A DNA stretch of 64,000 nucleotides from the NCBI GenBank assembly GCA_964408455.1, contig CAYOZN010000021.1, forward strand, positions 38,627 to 102,626, in the 5' to 3' direction. The notes beneath the pieces were generated by a model. That model saw only the letters and a program-made list of their open reading frames with translations. It searched no databases and was not told the origin of the DNA. Position 1 is the first letter of the stretch; each line of letters opens with the position of its first letter. Source of the DNA: CAYOZN01 sp964408455. Its GTDB lineage: Bacteria > Planctomycetota > Phycisphaerae > UBA1845 > UTPLA1. The position numbers and the translations under genes are program-made. Shown here piece after piece: positions 36,947-44,722 of the stretch.

Positions 36947-38703
36947 CACAGCGCGTGGAGATTGATCCTGCCTGGTCGGGCTCGCTGCGCGCGGCCGGGC
37001 TGTCGGAATTCGACGCGTTCATGCAATTGCAGGGCGGGCCGCCTGCCAGCCGTCACCGGCACCGCGAGACGCTGCCGGTGGAGATATTTCACGGCGGCGA
37101 GCCGCGGAGGTGCTTTCTCAAGCGGGTATTCTGGATTCCGCCCAAACACTGCCTGGTGCCGCTATTCCGACTCCAGGCGCCGTTCTCGCAGCCACGCCGC
37201 GAGTGGATTGCCTGCCGGAGCCTGCTGGCGGCAGGGCTGCCGGTCATGCAGCCGATTGCGTGGGGGGAACGGCGGGCGATGGGTGTGCTGCGGCAGGCGT
37301 TCATCCTGGTGGCAGCTGCGCCGATGGCGCACACGGCGGAGGAATGGCTGGTGCCAGGCATACCGAAGCCGCGGCAGCTCGATATTGTGGCTCGACGCCG
37401 GCTGCTCTTCGAACTGGGTCTATTGGTGCGCCGGCTGGACGCGTGCGGTTTTGCCTGGCCCGATGCATCCGCGAAGCACGTGTTTGCGGCACCGATGCCG
37501 GGGCCCGGCGCGGAGGCGGCCTGGCGCTTCTGCATTATCGATGTCGAACGTATGACACGCCCGGGCGGAGCCGTTTCACCGTCGGTGAACCTGCTGCCGT
37601 TCGTCGAGAGTCTTTCTCCGATGGCGTGGTCGCGGGTAGACGCGGTCGATTTTCTTGGCGGCTGGCAGGGGCACGCGTGGACGGATTTGCAACAGGCGGC
37701 CGTGCGCGAAGTGGTTGCAAGGCGAAACCGACGCGAGGGAATGATCCCCGTGCGCGCGCCCCGCCTGCCGGACGACTACGTCCATCCGAGATATATCGAG
37801 TGGCAGTCGAACGGCAAGGTGCAGTGGGTCGCCAACTGGCAGCGGCTGCTGAGTGCCCATCGGCTGACGTCCATGGACGGCGTCTTTGGCTACGCGGATG
37901 GCGAAGCACTCAACAAACCCGGGCTTGCCCAGCATCGCGAGAGGTTGCGGCTGCGCCTGGCCGACGGGGTCGGGGCCGAGCGCATTGTGTATCTGAAGCG
38001 CTATCGACATCCGCCGGCGGCAGAGCAGTTGCGACGTATGCGCGAGGCTGGGCGGCACGCGAGCACGGCATCGCGAGAGCGACGGCTGATCAAGCGACTG
38101 TCGTCGCTGGGCATTCCGACGCTGGACGGCATCTGCTTTGGCGAGGAGATGGCCGGCTCGTGGGAGCGCCGCAGCTTTTCGATGACTGCGGCAATCGATG
38201 GAATTTCGCTGGAGGCGCTGGCGAATCGACAGCTTGAGCGGCCGGCCCTCGAAGCGGGCGAGCTTCGCGGGATCGCGCGACAACTCGCCGCGCTGGTGGG
38301 GCGACTCCACCGCGGTCGGCTCTTTCACCGCGACCTGTATCTTTGTCACGTATTTCTGACACGCAGCAAGCGGGGCGGCGTTGTCCTTCGGCTGATCGAT
38401 CTGGGTCGGATGCTGGATCGGCCGCGGCGCACGTACCGCTGGCAGATCAAGGACCTTGCGGCCCTGAACTTCAGCACGCCGGCGCAACTCGTGCCGCGGG
38501 CGTCGCGTCTGCGCTTCCTGTATGATTATCTCCGGGCGTGGTCGCCACCCGGGGATGCCGCCAGCCACCGGCGGCTGATTCGCAGGATGGCGGCGGACAT
38601 CGATCGCCGCAGCCGACGGCTTGCCCGGCACGAGCGCGGGGGCCGCCGCGAAGGTGCAGGCCGTGGAAATGCCACGGACGAGGTGCCAGCGGCCTGGCGT
38701 TAG
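36943..38703 (+). CDS. Two-domain LPS kinase: degenerate N-terminal half, WaaP-like C-terminal half
   Basis: A 586-residue protein with two kinase-like halves. In the N-half (about 1-290) the lysine is in CFLKRVFWIPPK, but the catalytic loop is GFAWPDASAKHVF, lacking HR of HRD, and the metal Asp is in FCIIDVERM. The C-half (about 300-560) has IVYLKRYRHP, RLFHRDLYLCHVFL as in WaaP, and LRLIDLGRM. The N-half may be a pseudokinase or bind the acceptor. The Arg-rich tail after 560 is unconserved. The ATG overlaps the previous stop. Confidence 0.83.
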   Translation: MTQRVEIDPAWSGSLRAAGLSEFDAFMQLQGGPPASRHRHRETLPVEIFHGGEPRRCFLKRVFWIPPKHCLVPLFRLQAPFSQPRREWIACRSLLAAGLPVMQPIAWGERRAMGVLRQAFILVAAAPMAHTAEEWLVPGIPKPRQLDIVARRRLLFELGLLVRRLDACGFAWPDASAKHVFAAPMPGPGAEAAWRFCIIDVERMTRPGGAVSPSVNLLPFVESLSPMAWSRVDAVDFLGGWQGHAWTDLQQAAVREVVARRNRREGMIPVRAPRLPDDYVHPRYIEWQSNGKVQWVANWQRLLSAHRLTSMDGVFGYADGEALNKPGLAQHRERLRLRLADGVGAERIVYLKRYRHPPAAEQLRRMREAGRHASTASRERRLIKRLSSLGIPTLDGICFGEEMAGSWERRSFSMTAAIDGISLEALANRQLERPALEAGELRGIARQLAALVGRLHRGRLFHRDLYLCHVFLTRSKRGGVVLRLIDLGRMLDRPRRTYRWQIKDLAALNFSTPAQLVPRASRLRFLYDYLRAWSPPGDAASHRRLIRRMAADIDRRSRRLARHERGGRREGAGRGNATDEVPAAWR

Positions 38704-38753
38704 GCTGCGTGTCGGCTGCCGCGGTATGTTGAATTTAAACCGGGCATGGCCCG

Positions 38754-39950
38754 GTGCATGGATATGCATCGCACGTGAAAATTGCGATTGCCATCGAACG
38801 CATCGAAACCTGGCGGGGAGGCGCCGAGACGTCTTCCATGGAGCTGGCCGGGCTTCTGGCCGAGCGCGGCCACGACGTGCACGTCGTGACGGCGACCAAC
38901 ATACAATCGCTGCCGGGGCTGAGCATTCATACCATCACGTGTCCGGCGATGCTGCGCTCGCTCAAGACGGCGACGTTCGTCCGGCGTGCCGGGGCATTCT
39001 GTCGCGAGCACGGGTTCGACATCGTGCACGCCGTTTCGCCGATGCCCGATGCGGACGTCTATCAGCCGCGGGGCGGCCTGCTCGCAGAGACGATGGCGCG
39101 CAACGTGGCGACGCGACCGACGGCTTCGCGCCGGCTCCTGAAGCGTGCCCTGATGGCCATGAACGTCAAGCAGCGGGCGCTGCTGGATCTCGAGCGGCGG
39201 ACGTTCGCGGAAGGCGGACCGGTAATTGCGTGCGTTTCCAGCTATGTTGCACAGCAGTGCGCAAACTTCTATCCGGCGGCCAAGGACCGCCTGCGCGTGA
39301 TTTTCAATGGCGTTCAGGTGCGCGATCTATCGGCGGAGGAGCGCGCCGCAACGCGGGCAAGTCTGCGGGGGGAGTTGGGCGTCGGCGACGATACGCTGCT
39401 GCTCGCTTTTATTGCGCACAATTTCCGGCTGAAGGGTCTGGGGCCGCTGATCGAGACGATATCACGGCTGAAGACGGCAGGGGTCGACAAGGTTCGGCTG
39501 CTGGTGGTGGGGCGGGACAACGTGGTGCCATACCTGCGGCGTCTCAAAGCGCTGGGCATCGAGAACCAGGTGACATTCACCGGTCCCAGCCGGCGAACGT
39601 CGTCGCTGCTGGTCAGCGCCGACGTGTGCGTTCACCCGACGTATTATGATCCGTGCAGCAGAGTGGTGCTGGAGGCGCTGTCGCTGGGGGTGCCGGTCAT
39701 CACCACGGCGTTCAACGGCGCGGCAGAGGTGATTCGCGACGGGTACGAAGGGTTCGTGATCGCGACGCCGGACGATACGGGGATGTGGGCGCGGCGGATA
39801 CAGGATCTGGCAGCGCCGGAGTTGCGGGCTAAGATGGCCGAGAACGCGCGGAAGCTGCGGGATCGCGTCAGCATGCGGCGGCACGTCGCTGAACTCGACG
39901 CGCTGTTTGCCGAAGTCGCCGAGCGCAGGCCGTGCAAGTCGTCGGGTTGA
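38754..39950 (+). CDS. Glycosyltransferase family 4, LPS-core type
   Basis: A 398-residue GT-B enzyme. The N-terminal RIETWRGGAETSSMELAGLLAERGHDVHVVT is the acceptor domain start. The C-terminal donor domain has NGVQVRDLS, FIAHNFRLKGLGPLI and the GT4 signature YDPCSRVVLEALSLGVPVITT, with its conserved Glu. It resembles WaaG-like LPS-core glucosyltransferases in context. The start could be ATG 38754 or GTG 38775; neither has a strong ribosome site. Confidence 0.88.
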   Translation: MHGYASHVKIAIAIERIETWRGGAETSSMELAGLLAERGHDVHVVTATNIQSLPGLSIHTITCPAMLRSLKTATFVRRAGAFCREHGFDIVHAVSPMPDADVYQPRGGLLAETMARNVATRPTASRRLLKRALMAMNVKQRALLDLERRTFAEGGPVIACVSSYVAQQCANFYPAAKDRLRVIFNGVQVRDLSAEERAATRASLRGELGVGDDTLLLAFIAHNFRLKGLGPLIETISRLKTAGVDKVRLLVVGRDNVVPYLRRLKALGIENQVTFTGPSRRTSSLLVSADVCVHPTYYDPCSRVVLEALSLGVPVITTAFNGAAEVIRDGYEGFVIATPDDTGMWARRIQDLAAPELRAKMAENARKLRDRVSMRRHVAELDALFAEVAERRPCKSSG

Positions 39951-40086
39951 AGGTGGGCTTTGTCTCTACGGACGGGTGGCAGGGGAAATTGACGCGCCGG
40001 TCATTGCGATGAGCGTCACTGGCGCGGCATTCGCCGGACGCGGCTCATCCGTGCGTGCGCGGCTCTGATCAGGCGGGAGGATCGGG

Positions 40087-40875
40087 TTGCTCGAACGGTT
40101 GTTCAGGTCCAGAAAGAAGACCGAGGCTGCGGCGTCACCGACGGCATCGCCGCCGGTCATCGACGAGGCGACGGTCGGGCTGTGCTTCAACTACGAGCGG
40201 GGGCTGCGCTTCGAGAGCGAGTATCTCTCCGATCTGGGCGTCGAACACATCATGAAGGTGCTGAAGCGGCTGAATCTGCGCGGCACCTTCTTCTGCCCGG
40301 CCAAACTCTGCGAGACGTCGCCGGATCACATTGCCCGCATCGCCAGGGAGGGACACGAGCTGGCGGTGCTCGGGTACTATGACGAGGATCCGAGGGAGCT
40401 GACCGAAGACGCGATCAAGCAACTGGTGTATGCCTGCCGGAACGCGTTCGGCCGGCGGGGGTATCATCCCGTCGGGTTTCGGGCGCCGGGCTCCCACTGG
40501 GATGCGCGGCTGTGCGCGGAACTGGCCCGGCAGAACTTTCTGTATAACGCCGAACACGATCACGCCAAGCAGCTTTACTACGTGCCTGGTCCGCCCCCAA
40601 TTCTGCGTGTGCCCATCCGCACCGACGATCGAGGGCTTCGCCGCAGCGAGGATACCTACGACGCGACGGTGTCAAAGCACCTCCGGTCTCTGCGAAAGGC
40701 CCTTGCCGGTAAGTATTTCGTCTCCATCTGCTTTCATCCCTGGATTCTGGCAGAAGACATGCAGCGCATGGAGCACTGGGAACAGTGGATCGGGGCGGCG
40801 GTTCGCGGCGGCGCGCGCGTGTTGCCGCTGGAAGCCGTCATTCCGAAGGACAAGGCGGCGGCACCCGAAGCGTAA
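40087..40875 (+). CDS. Polysaccharide deacetylase-like protein lacking the metal site
   Basis: A 262-residue NodB-fold protein, recognisable from LNLRGTFFCPAKLCE, GHELAVL, FRAPGSHWD and SICFHPWIL. The usual motif 1 Asp-Asp is replaced by FNYERG. The motif 2 H-x3-H is replaced by LGYYDEDP. The motif 5 histidine in FHPW is kept. Metal-dependent deacetylation is therefore doubtful. The TTG start at 40087 follows GGGAGGATCGGG. It lies in the LPS-core block and may bind or modify a glycan. Confidence 0.78.
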   Translation: MLERLFRSRKKTEAAASPTASPPVIDEATVGLCFNYERGLRFESEYLSDLGVEHIMKVLKRLNLRGTFFCPAKLCETSPDHIARIAREGHELAVLGYYDEDPRELTEDAIKQLVYACRNAFGRRGYHPVGFRAPGSHWDARLCAELARQNFLYNAEHDHAKQLYYVPGPPPILRVPIRTDDRGLRRSEDTYDATVSKHLRSLRKALAGKYFVSICFHPWILAEDMQRMEHWEQWIGAAVRGGARVLPLEAVIPKDKAAAPEA

Positions 40876-40907
40876 CGAAACCGCGCGAGTCCGGCGGCGA
40901 GATTCTC

Positions 40908-41576
40908 ATGACGAGCTTTGCATTTCAGATTGCGCTCCTGCTGGTCTTCTGCTACCTGGTCGGGACGATTCCGTTCGGTCTGCTTGTGGGTCGCGTACGG
41001 GGCATCGACATCCGGCAGCATGGCAGCGGCAACTACGGGGCGACGAATGTCGGGCGGGTGCTCGGCCGGAAATTCGGGGCGCTGGTCCTGCTGCTGGATG
41101 TCTGCAAGGGGGCATTCACGTCGATCGCCGGCAAGTGGTTCATCGTGCGACATGCGGGCACGCTGAGCGGCGAGGCGGCGGATCTGGTCTGGCTGGGGAC
41201 GGGGGTGATGTGCGTGCTGGGCAATACGTATCCGTTCTATCTGGGTTTTCGCGGCGGAAAGGGCGTGGCCACGACGCTGGGGGTCATCCTGGGGATTTAT
41301 CCATTCCTGACGTATCCGGCGCTGGCGGCGCTGGGCGCGTGGCTGCTGGCCGTGTTTGCGTGGCGTTACGTGTCGCTGGCGTCGATGATTGCCGCCGGGC
41401 TTCTGCCGGTGCTTCACGTCGCCTTCGCTGTGGCACTTGAGTGGCGCCTGGCTCATCACTATCCGCTGCTGATCCTCACGATCATCGTGGCGGGCATCGT
41501 GATCCTGCGGCATCGCGCGAATATCGGTCGTTTGCTGGCCGGGACGGAATCGCGGATCGGTCAGAGCAGCGCATAG
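40908..41576 (+). CDS. plsY: Glycerol-3-phosphate acyltransferase PlsY
   Basis: A 222-residue integral membrane protein with about five to seven helices. The three PlsY motifs are present: GIDIRQHGSGNYGATNVGR near residue 30, FRGGKGVATTLG near 110 and HRANIGRLLAGTE near 205. It transfers an acyl group from acyl-phosphate to glycerol-3-phosphate, the first committed step of phospholipid synthesis. ATG 40908 begins directly before the first helix. It lies 32 bases after the deacetylase-like gene. Confidence 0.95.
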   Translation: MTSFAFQIALLLVFCYLVGTIPFGLLVGRVRGIDIRQHGSGNYGATNVGRVLGRKFGALVLLLDVCKGAFTSIAGKWFIVRHAGTLSGEAADLVWLGTGVMCVLGNTYPFYLGFRGGKGVATTLGVILGIYPFLTYPALAALGAWLLAVFAWRYVSLASMIAAGLLPVLHVAFAVALEWRLAHHYPLLILTIIVAGIVILRHRANIGRLLAGTESRIGQSSA

Positions 41577-42034
41577 CGGGCGGCCCCGCATCGACGTGGT
41601 CCGCGACGCGGCGGCGTGAGAATCGGCCGGCGGCGCCGTGAACGTCCGAGTTTCGGAGCGGTCCACGGTTTGGACCGGCGCGCGCATGCCGCCGGCGCTT
41701 GATCGGTCTGACGGCCTGCCATACCATCAATTGACTCCATCCAGAGCCATGCCGCCGTTCCGGCCGCTTTTTTTTGCGACGGGGACGTGCGGATTGTGAA
41801 GCGAGATTCGGGAGGGGGCTCGCCGAACGCCCGGGGCCATCGCTTCGATACGCATGCAATGATCCGGCTCTCGCGCAACGCTGAATATTCAGCGCCCGCG
41901 CGATTGCCGGCCAAGCCGGATTGCGGCGGTCCGCCGTCAAGTCCCGCGGCGACGCGGGCAGGGCCGCACAAAGAAGCGACATTGGACGTCGGCAGACGGT
42001 CGATCTCGACCGTGTCATGGGGAGAAGGACTCAG
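41577..42034. other. Intergenic region with a 16-bp perfect palindrome
   Basis: No gene is seen in these 458 bases. CGCTGAATATTCAGCG (41879-41894) is a perfect palindrome and could be an operator for the downstream lipoprotein gene. A T-run (TTTTTTTTGC near 41766-41775) lies further upstream. No promoter with both hexamers is obvious. Confidence 0.5.
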
Positions 42035-44566
42035 ATGCGACGCAGAAGCAACACGCGCGGTAGTGTCATAACCATGACGCTGGCTCTGGCCGGCGGCGTG
42101 GCCGGGTGCGGCCTGGTGGGCGGGCCCGGCGTGCTGCCGTTCGGCCAGATCACGGCCGTCCAGCTCTTCGAAGAGCCCAATTACACCGTGGCCTTCTCGA
42201 TTGAGTCGGCGGTGCTCGATCCGGCGGCCATCGCCCAGGTGAACTGGGTCTTCGGGGATGGCGGCGGCTTCGTGGAGGGCGAAGCCGATCGCGCGACGAT
42301 CCAGCACCTGTATAACGCGCCCGGCTCGTATTCCGTGACGGCATACATCTTCGGCGCGGCGGGATTCGTCGACCAGATCACGACGACGGTCGTGGTGCAG
42401 GAGGACCCGGACAATCCGAACCCGGAACCGGAACCGAACCCCGACGATCTGCCGGGTCCGATCTCGCAGCCGCAGCCGGCGGACGACGCCGAGAATGTTT
42501 CGGTGGATACGATGCTCGTCTGGATCGCCGGCGCGCGCAGCGATACGCACGACGTGTACTTCGGCACGAGCGAGACGGCGGTGGAAGAAGCGGATGCGTC
42601 GACGCCCGACATCTTTCTGGGCAATCAGCCGGAGACGCAGATCGATCCCGGCGATCTCACGCCGGATACGCAGTACTTCTGGCGCGTCGACGAGGTGAAC
42701 GACGACGGCACGACCAAAGGCAGCGTGCTGAGTTTCCGCACGGCGCTGGTGCCGGAAAAGGCGAAGACGCCTTCGCCGGCGAACGGCTCGACGACCGCGC
42801 GGGTGGACCAGTTGCTCAACTGGGTCGCCGGCGCGCGAACCACCAGCCACGACGTGTACTTCGGGAAGGTGCAGGCCGACGTTGAGAACGCGGATACGGA
42901 CACGGCGGACATCTTCCAGGGCAACCAGTCCTCGCTGTCGTTCGATCCCGAGGATGATGATGCGATATTGGCCGGTGAACTGCTGGCCAATACGGATTAC
43001 TTCTGGCGGATCGACGAAGTCGGGCCCGGCGGCACCACCAAGGGGGACGTGTGGACGTTCCGAACCGCGGCTGCGCCGCCCTCGATTCAGACGCCGAACC
43101 CGGCCGATGGTTCGGTCGATGTGAACATCAACCAGGCACTCAGCTGGACGGCCGCGGCGTCGGTCGAGCAGTTCGATGTGTACTTCGGCATTGATGCGCA
43201 GGATGTCAGCGACGCCGATCGCAACAGCCCCGAGTTCCGCGGCACGCGCACGAACCCCACGTTCAATCAGGATCCGCTGACCGCCAGCACCGATTATTTC
43301 TGGCGTATCGATACGATCGGCGCGGGCGGCACGACCAAGGGCAGCGTCTTTACGTTCCGCACTGCCGACCCGCCGGCGCAGGCAGCCGGTCCTTTCCTCC
43401 CCGCCGATGATGCCACTGGCGTGGCAACCGATGTTGAGCTGAGCTGGAATGCCGGCGCGGGCGGCGGTGCGACGACGTCGTTCAATATTTACCTGAGCAC
43501 GAACCTGGCGGCCGTGCAGAACCGGCAGGCATCGGCCTTACGCGGCACGCAGGGCGCCGGGTTCACCACGTTCGATGCGGAGCCGCTCGATCTGGATGCG
43601 TCGACGACGTATTTCTGGTCGATCGAGTCGGTCGGCCCCGGTGGAAAGACCGCCGGCCCGGTGCTGGACTTTTTGACCGGCACGGCGCCGGCGAAGGTTG
43701 CCGGGCCGATCCCGTTGATCGGGGCGGAAGGCGTATCGGTGACGCCGACGCTGATGTGGAGTTCGGCGCTGGGGGCGACGTCGTACGACGTGTTTCTGGG
43801 TACGAGCGAGAACGCCGTGCAGAACGCGACAACGAGCCACGCGGAATTCAAGGCGAACGTGGGCGCGACGAGCTTTGCGCCGTCGGAACTGGACAACCTG
43901 ATCGAGTACTTCTGGCGGATTGATTCGCGCGGGCCGGGCGGCGTGACCAAGGGCAGCGTGTGGCGATTTACGACAGTGTCGGGTAAGGCATCGGATCCCG
44001 AGCCGGATAACTTCGAAACGGGCGTCGACCTGGACGTGATCCTGCGCTGGAGCGCCGGCGACGAGATCGACGAATTCGAGGTGTATTTCGGCACTGTTCA
44101 GGCGGACGTGACCAACTCGACGTTCGACAACGTGCTGGGCACGGCGATGCTGATCAATGCCTTCGATACGGCGGCCGATCCGGGCGCGCTGGCGGCGAAC
44201 ACCGTGTACTACTGGCGCGTGGACCTGGTGGCCTCGGACGGCATGACGCGCACCAAGGGGGACACGTGGCGGTTTACGACGCTGACGGCGCCCGCGCAGG
44301 TCAGCGGCCCCAATCCGTTCAGCGGGGCCACGGAGATCAGCATCGACGTCAATCCGACGTGGAGCGCCGCGGCACGCGCGACGAGCTACGACGTGTACTT
44401 CGGCACCGATGCGAACAATCTGGCGTTCCAGGGCAACCAGACGGCGACATCGTTCGAGCCCGGCACGCTGCTGAATTCGACGACGTACTTCTGGAGGATC
44501 GACTCGGTGAACGACGCGGGCACGACGATGGGCATCGTGTGGTCGTTCACGACCGAGGCTCCATGA
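42035..44566 (+). CDS. Lipoprotein with seven fibronectin-like repeats
   Basis: An 843-residue protein. A lipobox (LALAGGVAGC) near residue 25 anchors it to a membrane. A PKD-like domain (VNWVFGDGG...HLYNAPGSYSVT) comes first, then a Pro/Asp linker (PNPEPEPNPDDL). Seven repeats of about 95-105 residues follow, each with a DVYFGT start and a YFWRxD...TKGxVxxFRT end; the fourth and sixth deviate. ATG 42035 is chosen because GGAGAAGGAC precedes it. Likely a surface adhesion or scaffold protein. Confidence 0.85.
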   Translation: MRRRSNTRGSVITMTLALAGGVAGCGLVGGPGVLPFGQITAVQLFEEPNYTVAFSIESAVLDPAAIAQVNWVFGDGGGFVEGEADRATIQHLYNAPGSYSVTAYIFGAAGFVDQITTTVVVQEDPDNPNPEPEPNPDDLPGPISQPQPADDAENVSVDTMLVWIAGARSDTHDVYFGTSETAVEEADASTPDIFLGNQPETQIDPGDLTPDTQYFWRVDEVNDDGTTKGSVLSFRTALVPEKAKTPSPANGSTTARVDQLLNWVAGARTTSHDVYFGKVQADVENADTDTADIFQGNQSSLSFDPEDDDAILAGELLANTDYFWRIDEVGPGGTTKGDVWTFRTAAAPPSIQTPNPADGSVDVNINQALSWTAAASVEQFDVYFGIDAQDVSDADRNSPEFRGTRTNPTFNQDPLTASTDYFWRIDTIGAGGTTKGSVFTFRTADPPAQAAGPFLPADDATGVATDVELSWNAGAGGGATTSFNIYLSTNLAAVQNRQASALRGTQGAGFTTFDAEPLDLDASTTYFWSIESVGPGGKTAGPVLDFLTGTAPAKVAGPIPLIGAEGVSVTPTLMWSSALGATSYDVFLGTSENAVQNATTSHAEFKANVGATSFAPSELDNLIEYFWRIDSRGPGGVTKGSVWRFTTVSGKASDPEPDNFETGVDLDVILRWSAGDEIDEFEVYFGTVQADVTNSTFDNVLGTAMLINAFDTAADPGALAANTVYYWRVDLVASDGMTRTKGDTWRFTTLTAPAQVSGPNPFSGATEISIDVNPTWSAAARATSYDVYFGTDANNLAFQGNQTATSFEPGTLLNSTTYFWRIDSVNDAGTTMGIVWSFTTEAP

Positions 44567-44593
44567 CAGGTTGACAGGATGAATCATTCCGGC

Positions 44594-44638
44594 GCCGGCG
44601 TCTCGCCGGCGGAGTCACGGGCGAGCCGCCCGTGCCAC
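44594..44638. terminator. Double hairpin ending in TGCCAC between convergent genes
   Basis: GCCGGCG/CGCCGGC (44594-44611) is followed by ACGGGCG/CGCCCGT (44617-44633) and then GCCAC. It lies between the repeat lipoprotein and the convergent peptidase gene. A terminator role is inferred; there is no T run. Confidence 0.45.
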
Positions 44639-44722
44639 AGCGAAGCCGGAAAGGACTCTCCCGCGGCCGTCCGCCACGACCATGACCGGGTCGTGCGGCC
44701 GGCCGCTTCGCTATGTGCGGCA

